From contig CM026387.1 in assembly GCA_014843695.1 (NCBI GenBank), forward strand, positions 66,198,139 to 66,262,138: DNA of 64,000 nucleotides, given 5' to 3'. The notes beneath the pieces are model-generated. The model was not told the origin of the DNA. It searched no databases and was given only the letters and a program-made list of their open reading frames with translations. Origin of the DNA: Archivesica marissinica. Lineage: Eukaryota; Mollusca; Bivalvia; Venerida; Vesicomyidae. Position 1 is the stretch's first letter; every line of letters starts with the position of its first letter. Positions 21,753 through 33,335 of this stretch are shown piece by piece. The position numbers and the translations under genes are program-made.

Positions 21753-22177
21753 GAGCGAATTTAAATATATTTAGACTCAAAATGCAACAGATGGGTACCA
21801 CACACATGCAGTGGAACTGAACAAGAGCAACACTAAGAGCAGGGGGGGGGGGTCAGACTCAATTCACCATTATGCCATACTCTTAAGACGGATTTGAAAT
21901 TCCTGGATGAATTACTGCAATCGATGTGTAATTACATAATTCATTTTCTGGTAAGATTAATATACGTTGCCAAGAAAATTTGATATTTAATAAATAAAAT
22001 ATAATTACTGAGACGCCAGTGACTCAATCAGGTGCACTGTAGTTGCCATGGTGTAATGAACAAAACCGAACATATATTTTATTATTTGAGAAATGAAACA
22101 TATGGTTCCTATTTCTAACACATATTCACATATAACACAAGGTCATTCTAAATCAATCAGAACAAACTATTAAATAA

Positions 22178-22473
22178 GTGTGTGTGTGTTTTACGTTTAT
22201 TTATCGTCGCTACCTGTTGCCCATATGAGCGACGCCCCCTGAAGAGATTAGTCATTTTAGATTTTGGAGGATAGTGCAATGATACAGACAAAGACCCATT
22301 CCAGCGTCTCCTCTAGTTCTGTTACGTGCACGGTGTAAAGCACCGACACGAGACCTCGGTGTAACGTCCCATCTGAAAGACTGTTAATTTTATTAGGGTC
22401 AGACGGGCTATCGAACCTGCGATCCCTGGATTACCAGTCCAGCGTGTTACCACTGGACTACAGATCCGTCTGT
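22178..22473 (-). mobile_element. SINE-B copy with 13-bp target-site duplication
   Basis: SINE-B: tRNA-like head with box A 'tagtccagtgg', an anticodon-like loop CTGGTAA (as in a Thr-GGU tRNA) and box B 'ggttcgatccc'. A long conserved body follows ('gggacgttaaacc', 'gtgctttacaccgtgcacg', 'cactatcctcc'), then the CGTCGCT...AGCGACG hairpin and 'ataaataaacgtaaa'. This full-length minus copy is flanked by AACTATTAAATAA at 22165-22177 and 22474-22486. Confidence 0.92.
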
Positions 22474-22740
22474 AACTATTAAATAAACATAAATAATGTA
22501 TACCAATAATCATTAGGATGAACATATGCCGCTTCATTTACTCAATAGCGATCCATCACATGATGTATTTAGAGTCGATTATCTAACTTGATGCTTTGTC
22601 AATGTGTTAATTATTAATGTCAATGTTTTTGTTTCGTGAATATAATAATTATATCAGTTTCATCATATGTTGTCTATAGAAAATACGTTTTTGTATGTAT
22701 TTATGTCTGATGACTTTATATTTATCTCAACATAAAACGT

Positions 22741-24010
22741 GAAACTCGTAATGGATCCGTGGTGTAATCGATAAGGTGGGTTATTGTACCAAGTATATAC
22801 TATGCCCGTTTCAAACACTAAGCGACGTCTTCGGAATAGTAGCAAACACAGAAAAGCAATTGCAAACACAACATTATTAATACGTTGTGGCCGGCGTCGG
22901 ACATGTGGACGTTGTTCTTGATGTATTTTGTTAAAGGAGAGAAAGGAGCTAATAGGGAATCCAATATTCCCGAGTTGCGGTGAGATGGATACGTACGATC
23001 CAGACGACACGCCATGAAGCCTTGCCGACTTAATGATTGTGGAGGCAGGCAGGAATGATGATAGAAGGATGTTCGCTTTAGCTGGACTCCAGAACTCAGC
23101 CTTATATAACGGCATGGTACTGCAGTTGTGCTTCACCCCGATCAAAAATAGCGGACAACCCAACTATAAAAATGATCATAGACCTGTCGGAAAGTTCACA
23201 TGTCAGATATTCTTGAAAGGTGAGAATGTCAGTGAACACACGGGATGAGGAATGAACATGCCAGAGGAAACTTTGCTGCAATCGACTGTCTCTTCTATGT
23301 GTATGGAAACAATGACGTTAACAGGGTTGTCAAATTAAATGATGAAAGTGTTGGAACCTGTACTTGACCATCGAGAATGAGACCACCGTGCTACGCAAAT
23401 CGGCTAGAGATCCCGCTCCAACAACGCCTGTAGATATCATGGTCAGTCACAGCACTAAAGTAACGAGACATGTAACGTACCAAAATACCATGTTCGTTTC
23501 GGACACTAAGCGACGTCTAGGGAATAGTGACGAACACAGCTCAATTGCAAACGCTACATCTTGGGGGCGGGACTACCACCAGTTGTTAAACCTACGTTAC
23601 GAGAGACATCCCTGTTGGACAGGTTATGTAACTTGAACAGCGTGCGCGAGTGCATTCGCCGATCAAAACATCTCCACACTCGACAACTGGGTTCATAATA
23701 GCGGACTGACTGTCATATATATCTACAGACTGGATGATGTGGCATAGGTGAAAAGCGCATCTTGCGACATAGAGAGCTATCTGATAGCCGTCAGGCACGA
23801 TTCACCCAAGAGCGAATAATGAAATGAACAACACCGTGTGGGCGATGATCACCACTAGCTCCTGGCCAACACATGCATACGAGCAAAGGAAACAACGGAC
23901 CTACTGTTCCTGATGTAGTTGTTAAGGGAGAGAAAACGGCTAATGCATCGCTCTGTATAGAACCCGGACGACACGCCAAGAAGCGTTGCCAACTTGCTAA
24001 AGAATGCTGG
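22741..24010. repeat. Two diverged copies of an unidentified repeat (22790-23035 and 23480-24000)
   Basis: Shared blocks include 'cactaagcgacgtct', 'ggaatagt', 'aattgcaaac', 'gttaaaggagagaaa' or 'gttaagggagagaaa', and 'gacgacacgccaagaagc'. The second copy is spread out by extra sequence. A tRNA-Arg-like start ('ggatccgtggtgtaatcg' at about 22752) precedes the first copy, so a SINE origin is possible. ORFs here are short and unconvincing. Confidence 0.5.
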
Positions 24011-24444
24011 ACCTAAGCTTGGCCAACCAGATATATCTTAATGTTTGTTCTCCACAATGGGAGAGCATCATAATTATGTTGAACAAATAAAGCACGTGAC
24101 AAAGCAGACTATATAAATGGTATGTACATACGTACATGGAATTAAACTATGCTCATATGAGTTTCACCATTTCGCTGACGGAATAAGATGAATCCAATAC
24201 TGAATCTTGTAGAAACGAAACACAAGATCCAAAACAGGCAGCATAATAAAATAGAATTCATTGTCTCATGTTGATATGTATGTCTAGGAATCCTATTTGG
24301 TGTGTTTGTGTGTACAGTTCCATATATATATTATGGTGTCCAACAATACATCATTACCACTGAATATAGAATATCAGTTTAACATTCAGTAAATTGCCGT
24401 ATTCAACAGCGTATCGTGTCTGGCAAACCCATCAATATCGAATT
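24011..24444. other. Intergenic, nothing recognised
   Basis: AT-rich sequence with no coding or repeat pattern that I can see. Confidence 0.35.
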
Positions 24445-24795
24445 GGTAAAGATCGGACAGTTCAAATGTTGTAGACACAGAAAACGTCACAACGTGATGA
24501 TGGATACATAGCGGTGACGGCCAGGCGTAATAGGTGTAGGTCTGCTCCAAATCCTTCGAGTGCTCAATAGGACACCTCGAATCTAGGCTCAGACTATCAG
24601 GAATAGGCTGCACGCCCGTGGTAAAGATCGGACAGTTCAAATGTTGTAGACACAGAAAACGTCACAACGTGATGATGAATACATAGCGGTGACGGCCAGG
24701 CGTAATAGGTGTAGGTCTGCTCCAAATCCTTCGAGTGTTCAATAGGACACCTCGAATCTAGGCTCAGACTATCAGGAATAGGCTGCACGCCCGTG
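24445..24795. repeat. Direct tandem duplication, about 175-bp unit, 2 copies
   Basis: The unit starts 'ggtaaagatcggacag' and ends 'ctgcacgcccgtg'. The copies at 24445-24619 and 24620-24795 differ by about two bases, so the duplication is recent. Confidence 0.93.
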
Positions 24796-24818
24796 GAATT
24801 CGTGGATGTGTACCAATT

Positions 24819-25290
24819 TATTCATGTGACCTATGTTATCCATGTGAACTATGTTATGCATGTGACCTATGTTATTCATGTGACCTATGTTATTCACGTG
24901 ACCTATGTTATTCATGTGACCTATATTATTCATGTGACCTATGTTATGCATGTGACCTATGTTATCCATGTGAACTATGTTATGCATGTGACCTATGTTA
25001 TTCATGTGACCTATGTTATTCATGTGACCTATGTTATTCATGTGAACTATGTTATGCATGTGACCTATGTTATTCATGTGACCTATGTTATGCATGTGAC
25101 CTATGTTATCCATGTGAACTATGTTATGCATGTGACCTATGTTATTCATGTGACCTATGTTATTCATGTGACCTATGTTATTCATGTGACCTATGTTATG
25201 CATGTGACCTATGTTATCCATGTGACCTATGTTATGCATGTGACCTATGTTATTCATGTGACCTATGTTATTCATGTGAACTATGTTATT
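24819..25290. repeat. Minisatellite, 18-bp unit, about 26 copies
   Basis: Unit 'tattcatgtgacctatgt' with a few alternating bases (tgc, tcc or ttc before atgtg; gacc or gaac). Because 18 is a multiple of 3 and the unit lacks stops, 167-codon frames of hexapeptide repeats open on both strands; they are not genes. Confidence 0.97.
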
Positions 25291-25394
25291 GTTTGAATAT
25301 TAATTGGACATTTGCATTTATATAAATTATATCGTAAGTGACATACTAACACACAATGTCCTCGTTTCCAGATGACCCGAACATCTTTGCTATA

Positions 25395-25632
25395 GTTAGT
25401 TTATACACATTTATTTTGGCTCGATTGCGAAACAAGTTCTTTAAACGTATATTAATCACTCTCGAGACCTCATTCCTGATTGAATCGTTCGCCATGAAGG
25501 AGAGAGAAGAGGCAAGGTGGAATTTAAACGCCTTGCCTAAGGACACAATCGTAACGGCTCCAGCGAGACTCGAACTCCGGGCATTTCGCACGTGAAGCGA
25601 ACGCGCTACAACTGCGCTATCATAGTTCTTCA
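25395..25632 (-). mobile_element. SINE-C copy
   Basis: SINE-C: head 'gtcgtgatagcgcagtgg' (box A) with box B 'gagttcgagcc', a body with 'ttaggcaaggcatttaaa' and 'gtggcgatggattcca', and a tail 'gagagtgattaatata' then 'ttcgcaatcgagctaaaat'. The tail matches that of SINE-D. This is a near full-length minus copy. Confidence 0.88.
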
Positions 25633-25670
25633 TTACAAGTATCCTGGTGTATTAATTCCACATGAATTTA

Positions 25671-25705
25671 ACAGACGGATCTGTAGTCCAGTGGTTAATA
25701 TTATT
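25671..25705 (+). mobile_element. SINE-B head fragment
   Basis: Only the first 30-odd bases of the SINE-B head (through 'tagtccagtggtta') are present, followed by AT-rich sequence. Confidence 0.7.
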
Positions 25706-25900
25706 TTGTTTATTATATTATTTAATTTATTATATTATTATTTGAAGAGCATTCATGAACGAGACACTATGTGTAATATTTACCCCCTGAAGGGGTGAAA
25801 CGTCACATTTGCCCCTAGATTACCAGAGACTGTTGCTGGTCATGATATTAGCTGCTGTTCTATTCTTAATATAATCTTTCCATACTGTCAATATCCCTTA

Positions 25901-26184
25901 CAGACAGATCTGTAGTCCAGTTGTTAACACGTTGTACTGGTAATCCAGGGATCGCAGGTTCGATCCCCCATCTGACCCTAATAAAATTAACAGTCTTTCA
26001 GATGTGACTTTAAACTGAGATCTCGTGTCGGTGCTTTACACCGTGCACGTAAAAGAACCAGAATATACTCTGGTATGGGGATGTCTGTATATACACTATC
26101 CTCCAAAAATCTAAATGACTAATCTCTGCAGGAGGCGTCGCTCATATGTAGCGGCGATAAATAAACGTATGGATAAACGTAAAC
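25901..26184 (+). mobile_element. SINE-B copy with tail deletion
   Basis: Head and body are complete. The tail hairpin has lost its loop and part of one arm ('catatgtagcggcg'). Confidence 0.87.
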
Positions 26185-26260
26185 AATTCACATGATCTTC
26201 GTAGGATAACACAAACAGGGTACACGAAGTAGGCATGGAAAATAAGAAACATAATGCGAA

Positions 26261-26494
26261 TAGTTTATACAAATTTAGTTTAGCTCGATTGCGAAACAAG
26301 TTATTTCAACTTATATTAATCACTCTCGAGACCTCATTCCTGATGGAATCCATCGCCACGAGAGAGAGAGAAGAGGCAACGTGGAATTTAAATGCCTTGC
26401 CTAAGGGCACAATCGTAACGGCTCCAGCGGGACTCGAACTCCGGACCTTTCGCACCTGAAGCGAACGCGCATCCACGGCGCTATCACGACTTCC
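26261..26494 (-). mobile_element. SINE-C copy
   Basis: Full-length minus copy. Box A is slightly altered (catccacggcgctatc on the plus strand). Confidence 0.88.
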
Positions 26495-26836
26495 TATGCG
26501 AATATCATGTCGCTGGAAACTATTTAGATGTCATTCATCTGACCCGTTCTTAGATATGGCGGCATTGAATTATACTCAACAAGAAAAGTAGGATCCTTAA
26601 AACTGCAGCCATACGCAGCACGAATTGTACTGCAACTAAGAAACTAGTATTTATAGATAGACCCATGAACGGAGGGGACACTCTTGATACAATTCATCAT
26701 ACATGTTAACTGCTGGTTGGAGCAAGCATCGATATCCCTGAAGAATTACAGACATCGGTCAGCCTATTATCACGTGTATAATCAGGTGTATAATGACGTG
26801 TACACATTGATTATACTTTATTATTTCCTTCAGTAA
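26495..26836. other. Intergenic, nothing recognised
   Basis: Spacer between two SINE-C copies lying in opposite orientation. Confidence 0.35.
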
Positions 26837-26845
26837 TAAGAGATG

Positions 26846-27078
26846 TGGAAGTCGTGATAGCGCAGTGGATGAACGTTCGCTTCAGGTGCGAAAGGTCCTG
26901 AGTTCGAGCCCCACTGGAGCCGTTACGATTGTGCCCTTAGGCAAGGCATTTAAATTCCACGTTGCCTCTTTTCTCTCCCTCGTGGCGATGGATTCCACCA
27001 GGAATGAGGTCTTGAGAGTGATTTATATAAGTTGAAATAACTTGTTTCGCAATCGAGCTAAAATAAATTTGTATAAAC
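26846..27078 (+). mobile_element. SINE-C copy with 9-bp target-site duplication
   Basis: Full-length plus copy flanked by TAAGAGATG at 26837-26845 and 27079-27087. It forms an inverted pair with the copy at 26261-26494. Confidence 0.9.
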
Positions 27079-27087
27079 TAAGAGATG

Positions 27088-28234
27088 TCAATTTGCTCTT
27101 CCATATTAAACACAGCATGCAGGTACAATGCCGGATATTAACATCACTTGAGCATACTTACCACACATACCTAACTATTACATCACTGATGTCAGACAAT
27201 TATCAAGTGTTAAGCACCAGAATAACACACACTGTGGTGCTCTCTCCTCTGGTCCAGCCGTGTATGTTTTGACTCTCCTATTGGTGATTGTGGTGTGATT
27301 GAGCATACCATTAATATTGGAGCAGAACGTCTTCATAACAGTGATCAGTATAGCAACACACAAGCACGCACGCACGCACGAAAGCGCGCACACACATACA
27401 CACACGCGACACTAATAGCATATTTCTAAGAAACCATAATTATACATATGCCTGCTGGAATGTATTGAATAATATCTTACACTTTCGATTGTTTAATATG
27501 GGTATACTTATACTGCATTGTTTTTCCTTGACAATTAATATATTTCGTCCTTATTTATCACATTCTACCATAGTAATAGTATTTATGTAACGTTGCCATG
27601 CGCTAGGTTTGTAAAACGTGTACAATGAGAAAGCAACAGCACGCCATTTAGCTAGCTTTCTGCCCAATCCTGTCTTCAAATGTAAATTATCATGCATTAT
27701 TCATATATTATTTAGACAAAGTGCAATTAATGATTATTTAAAATTAAAATGTTACACAACATGATCTCAGTATATGACATTTTACTTATTAAATGCTATT
27801 CATCGATTAACTTGCTAGATTGGTAGCACCCTCCCAGGAATAACTATTTTATAGCTCACTGGATTTAATCGGGGAGTGTCATATATAATTCCGCCCTATC
27901 ATTCAATATGTCCTAGTGAAAGCCATGTGCCTCTGTTATTGCACACTGTCTCGAGTGCTACATCGGTCTTGAACATCAGTTGATGAATGTTCTGCGATTT
28001 ATATTACTGTTTGATCAGGAATTCTGTCTGATCTAGATAAAATTATTTGTATTTTATATCGATTGAAATGTAGAAACGTCCGCTGTGTGCACGAGCGGGC
28101 AATAACGTTGGATCTACAATGCAAGCGAGCTGTCACAAAAATACATTTGATTTAATTTTCAAATGTATTATACAGCCTACTGTATACCTGGCTTAGTACC
28201 ATTTTTTACTTACAGAGCGGTATGTTATTAATTG
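27088..28234. other. Intergenic, short microsatellite only
   Basis: A mixed (CGCA)/(CA) tract lies at about 27359-27405. The rest is AT-rich with no visible coding sequence. Confidence 0.4.
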
Positions 28235-28428
28235 ATACTAGAGGACATAGAAAACACACACTTCGAATAAGTGTGTTTTTACATGAAAAACAATAACTAT
28301 ATAAATACATAGTTTTAAACATTTTGGAATATTTTCAGTTGTTCAGTTTGTGTTTTTGTTATAAAGATGTGATATATCTGTGATGGAATCCTTCGTATTT
28401 CGTTTTCATGTAATAATAATCATACAAT

Positions 28429-29074
28429 GTAGGTGTGCGTTGTTTATGTCATCTAGTATATAATGTAGGTGTGCGTTTTCTATGTCATCTAGTATATAAT
28501 GTAGGTGTGCGTTTTCTATGTCCTCTAGTATATAATGTAGGTGTGCGTTTTCTATGTCCTCTAGTATATAATGTAGGTGTGCGTTTTCTATGTCCTCTAG
28601 TATATAATGTAGGTGTGCTTTTCTATGTCCTCTAGTATATAATGTAGGTGTGCGTTTTCTATGTCCTCTAGTATATAATGTAGGTGTGCGTTTTCTATGT
28701 CCTCTAGTATATAATGTAGGTGTGCGTTTTCTATGTCCTCTAGTATATAATGTAGGTGTGCGTTTTCTATGTCCTCTAGTATATAATGTAGGTGTGCGTT
28801 TTCTATGTCCGCTAGTATATAATGTAGGTGTGCGTTTTCTATGTCCTCTAGTATATTATGTAGGTGTGCGTTTTCTATGTCCTCTAGTATATAATGTAGG
28901 TGTGCGTTTTCTATGTCCTCTAGTATATAACGTAGGTGTGCGTTTTCTATGTCCTCTAGTATATTATGTAGGTGTGCGTTTTATATGTCCTCTAGTATAT
29001 AATGTAGGTGTGCGTTTTCTATGTCCTCTAGTATATAATGTAGGTGTGCGTTTTCTATGTCCTCTAGTATATAA
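28429..29074 (+). repeat. Minisatellite, 36-bp unit, 18 copies
   Basis: Unit 'gtaggtgtgcgttttctatg' followed by 'tcctctagtatataat'. One copy (about 28612) lacks a base, which breaks the otherwise open frame. The reading frame is an artefact of a stop-free unit divisible by 3. Confidence 0.97.
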
Positions 29075-29158
29075 CTATGTGTATTCATGTGTTGAGCTGT
29101 ACCGATAAAACTTCATATGTCAATTGTATGTATAGAATATAAGCCGAAAACGATACAC

Positions 29159-29220
29159 TATGTAAACTATTGGACTGTATGAGGCACGTAGCGTCGACGA
29201 CAGTACCAATAGTTTACATA
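29159..29220. repeat. Near-perfect 20-bp hairpin inside the dispersed element
   Basis: TATGTAAACTATTGGACTGT (29159-29178) pairs with its complement at 29200-29220, with one bulged base and a loop of about 21 bases. Weaker pairing continues outward through 'ataagc' and 'gctta'. Confidence 0.85.
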
Positions 29221-29400
29221 TTGGATCCGTAAGAAGCTTATATCTTACTTAAAACGCACACGTATATAACAAGATCCTATTAATTAAAATTGTTAATTTC
29301 GTACCGGTTGGCCTATGATTTAACATGATCCTCTGACCTTTTGACAGCAGTCCAATATTAATAATAATAGACTGCAAGTACAAAGATATGACGTCACGAT

Positions 29401-30414
29401 GGTGTTGTAATTTCTGATCGTGCACAGAAGAAAGGAATAACGCAATGCTATTGATTTCATTTGGCAGTTATTTGTGGATTCAATTTGTTACAATACCACG
29501 TGCCAATACGTCCCTATTGAACTAACTGCTGGACTAACTATCTATCACGGACATGTCTTGTTGTATATGTAGTGCAGTTAGTCTCCACCATTCTAGTTTG
29601 AACGTCACACAACAGAGTACTGACTATTTAAGGAATGCATCGAGGGTTAATAGTTTCCATTGGGGTATGCACTACATTAGGCGTGGTTAATGTGTGTGGA
29701 GGCGGAAGGCATCCCCGCTAACTGTTCATATTAGTTCTCATACATATATGTATCCGTATTTACACTCATTTTTGTAACCCAGCATTGTACGATCATCAAA
29801 ACGCTACATATCTGACATCAACAATTCTCAGTAATATATACATGTTTCTTTGAACTATGCGAGACACACTATCCATATCACCATATTTCACCTTCTTTTT
29901 CTGTGTACCCCCACCCCGCTCCCTCGAACTTCCCCACTCTATTATAGCTTGTTCAGATATTTATGTTTCTAACCTTTTCCCTGTTATTTCACCCTTCATT
30001 ATGAACTTGTTTTCTGTTCCACTTTCAAGATTTATCCCCAATTATAAAAAACAATTGCAAACGCTCAGCGACTTTCATTGTAAATACACACTGGTCAAGC
30101 GGATATGCATTGGTGTATGGATTGTGTAACTGCCTGCTATTGAGATATAACTATATTTAAACCAAATCCAATTCTGCTAAAGAGCTATGTCTCAAAGTTT
30201 ATGTAATACATTATTCCATTATTATCTCATTCGGTATATAACGTTTTGAGCAGCCCTCTGATTATATGACGTGTTTTCGACAGATAGTATTCCCTGTCGT
30301 TTCAAGTTTCTGATTGTGTGTAGCATGATGTTTGATTATTCGGTCACCTTCCTTTGTGCAGAACCAATAGCTATGTTCAAGTGTAAATAAATACATGTGA
30401 CTTCAATGAATATG
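29401..30414. other. Intergenic, nothing recognised
   Basis: One 90-codon ORF at 29857-30129 has no recognisable domain. TGACGTCA-like 'atgacgtcacg' lies near 29388 at the element edge. Confidence 0.35.
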
Positions 30415-31975
30415 CCGTTAGACGAATACAGGGAGTGTTATGTACACCGTTAGACGAATACAGGGAGTGTTATGTACACCGTTAGACGAATACAGGGAGT
30501 GTTATGTACACCGTTAGACGAAAACAGGGGGTGTTATGTACACCGTAGACGAAAACAGGGAGTGTTATGTACACCGTTAGACGAAAACAGGGAGTGGAAT
30601 GTACGACGTTTAATGGACACAGGGAGTGTTATGTACGACGTTAGACGAAAACAGGGAGTGTTATGTACACCGTTAGACGAAAACAGGGGGTGTTATGTAC
30701 ACCGTAGACGAAAACAGGGAGTGTTATGTACACCGTTAGACGAAAACAGGGAGTGGAATGTACGACGTTTGATGGACACAGGGAGTGTTATGTACGACGT
30801 TAGACGAATACAAATGTGTTATGTACGAGGTTAGAAGGATACGGGGAGTGGCATGTACGAGGTTAGAAGGATACAGATTGTTATGTACGACGCTGGTAGG
30901 ATACATAATGTTATATACGACGCTGGTAGGATACATATTGTTATGTACGACGCTGGAAGGATACAGATTGTTATGTATGACGCTGGAAGGATAACTATTG
31001 CTATGTACGACGCTGGAAGGATACAGAGTGTTATGTACGACGCTGGAAGGATACAGGGAGTGTTATGTAAGACGCTGGAAGGATACATATGGTTATGTAC
31101 GACGCTGGAAGGATACAGATTGTTATGTATGACGCTGGAAGGATACAGATTGTTATGTATGACGCTGGAAGGATACAGATTGTTATGTACGACGCTGGTA
31201 GGATACAGATTGTTATGTACGACGCTGGAAGGATACATATTGTTATGTACGACGCTGGAAGGATACAGATTGTTATGTACGACGCTGGAAGGATACAGAT
31301 TGTTATGTACGACGCTGGTAGGATACAGATTGTTATGTACGACGCTGGAAGGATACATAGTGTTATGTACGGTGCTGGAAGAATACATATTGTTATGTAC
31401 GACGCTGGACGGATACAGATTGCTATGTACGACGCTGGAAGGATACAGATTGTTATGTACAACACTGGTAGGATACATAGTGTTATGTACGACGCTGGAA
31501 GGATACAGATGGTTATGTACGACGCTGGAAGGATACATAGTGTTATGTACGACGCTGGATGGATACAGATTGTTATGTACGACGCTGGAAGGATACAGTG
31601 AGTGTTATGTACGACGCTGGAAGGATACAGATAGTTATGTACGACGCTGGAAGGATACAGATTGTTATGTACGACGGGTCTGGAAGGATACAGATTGTTA
31701 TGTACGACGCTGGAAGGATACATATTGTTATATACGACTCTGGAAGGATACAGATTGTTATGTACGACGCTGGAAGGATACAGATGGTTATGTACGACGC
31801 TGGAAGGATACATATTGTTATGTACGACGCTGGAAGGATACATATTGTTATGTACGACGCTGGAAGGATACAGATTGTTATGTACGACGCTGGAAGGATA
31901 CAGATGGTTATGTACGACGCTGGAAGGATACATATTGCTATGTACGACGCTGGAAGGATACAGATGGTTATGTAC
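30415..31975. repeat. Compound minisatellite: 32-bp units then 30-bp units, about 50 copies
   Basis: From 30415 to about 30830 the unit is 32 bp ('gttagacgaatacagggag' plus 'tgttatgtacacc'). From about 30830 to 31975 it is 30 bp ('gacgctggaaggatacagat' plus 'tgttatgtac'). The shared core 'ggatacag..tgttatgtac' shows that one arose from the other. A few units carry 1-3 extra bases. Frames on both strands stay open for up to 398 codons and are artefacts. Confidence 0.95.
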
Positions 31976-32082
31976 TATCACTTGTTTTCCAGGCTATAGT
32001 TAGTCTGAGACAGGGTGTGTATTGCACGATCCCTGGTTTTCCAAGCTAGAGCTAACTCGTGATCATGAATATATATTGAACA

Positions 32083-32868
32083 TTGGATGCAATTGTTCTT
32101 ACTTTACAAATAGATATCAATCCCTTTGCCTGTGTGAATGTTCGGGTTGTTCTTACTTTACAAATAGATATCAATCCCTTTGCCTATGTGAATGTTCGGG
32201 TTGTTCTTACTTTACAAATAGATATCAATCCCTTTGCCTGTGTGTATGTTCGGGTTGTTCTTACTTTACAAATAGATATCAATCCCTTTGCCTATGTGAA
32301 TGTTCGGGTTGTTCTTACTTTACAAATAGATATCAATCCCTTTGCCTATGTGAATGTTCGGGTTGTTCTTACTTTACAAATAGATATCAATCCCTTTGCC
32401 TATGTGAATGTTCGGGTTGTTCTTACTATGTAAATAGATATCAATCCTTCTGCCTATGTGAATGTTCGGGTTGTTCTTACTATGTAAATAGATATCAATC
32501 CTTCTGCCTATGTGAATGTTCGGGTTGTTCTTACTATGTAAATAGATATCAATCCTTCTGCCTATGTGAATGTTCGGGTTGTTCTTACTATGTAAATAGA
32601 TATCAATCCTTCTGCCTATGTGAATGTTCGGGTTGTTCTTACTATGTAAATAGATATCAATCCTTCTGCCTATGTGAATGTTCGGGTTGTTCTTACTATG
32701 TAAATAGATATCAATCCTTCTGCCTATGTGAATGTTCGGGTTGTTCTTACTATGTAAATAGATATCAATCCTTCTGCCTATGTGAATGTTCTGATCGTTC
32801 TTACTTTACAAATACATGTAGATATCAATCCCTTTGCCTATGTGTATGTTCGGGTTGTTTCTCTGTTT
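32083..32868. repeat. Minisatellite, 54-bp unit, about 14 copies in two sub-types
   Basis: Units contain 'gttcgggttgttcttac' and 'aaatagatatcaatcc'. The first six carry 'tttacaaatag..cccttt', the next seven 'tatgtaaatag..ccttct', and the last returns to the first type with a 6-base insertion. The 284-codon Cys-rich frame follows from a 54-bp stop-free unit. The sub-type differences all change residues, so I see no sign of selection for a protein. Confidence 0.95.
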
Positions 32869-33154
32869 ACGCCTGAATGTAAACTCTGGCAACTGTAGAA
32901 TTGAAAACCTACCCATATTTATACTCACACGAAAAAGAGTGTACACTTGATTAGAGGTACAATTATATACTTATATTCACACGTAAAACAGTGTTCTGAT
33001 CATTATCAAATACCAATTAAAAGTAAAATATCGTGTAGCTAATACACATTTTGCACATTTTGATACCAAATTTGCCTATTTATTGCTTCTATATATAAGT
33101 ATAAAATGTTCCCTCTAACCAAGTACACACTTTCTTGTTCGTTGTATATATATA

Positions 33155-33335
33155 CTCGATGCGAAACATGTTCTTACAACTTATATTAATCACCCTCGAG
33201 ACCCCATTCCTTGTGGAATCCATCGCCACGAGGGAGAGAGAAGCGGCAACGTGGAATGTAAATACCTTACCTACGGGCACAATCGTAACGGGCCCTGAAG
33301 CGAACGAGCTACAATTGCGCTATCACGACTTCCAC
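33155..33335 (-). mobile_element. SINE-C copy with internal deletion over box B
   Basis: Tail and body are intact. About 30 bases covering box B and part of the anticodon arm are lost ('cgtaacgggccctgaagcg'). Confidence 0.85.

Larger units (their letters stand above)
28235..29400 (+). mobile_element. Dispersed element with internal 36-bp array, copy 1 (reference)
   Basis: Order: one inverted 36-bp unit (about 28235-28262), a conserved left flank (28259-28428, with 'acataaa'-type AT-rich sequence and 'gtgatatatctgtgatgg'), the 36-bp array, then a right flank with 'accgataaaacttcatatg', a hairpin and 'attaattaaaattgttaatt'. Flank blocks recur at 34760-35000, 36885-37395, 40560-41297 and 49672-49870, so this is a dispersed family. 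Variable internal arrays inside conserved flanks recall Helitron-related and 'pearl'-type elements of bivalves. No transposase is present. Confidence 0.7.

Noticed and set aside
24819..25290. 167-codon frames on both strands with hexapeptide repeats
   Set aside because: A direct consequence of an 18-bp stop-free unit; no start context, no non-repeat coding part.
29857..30129. 90-codon ORF
   Set aside because: Composition is like random AT-rich sequence; no motif seen.
30831..32049. Overlapping frames up to 398 codons on both strands
   Set aside because: All arise from the 30-bp array, which is stop-free in several frames at once; a real gene would not be open in so many frames.
32022..32876. 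284-codon Cys-rich repeat protein
   Set aside because: Tempting as a secreted Cys-rich protein, but the unit sub-types differ only by residue-changing substitutions and the start is not supported.
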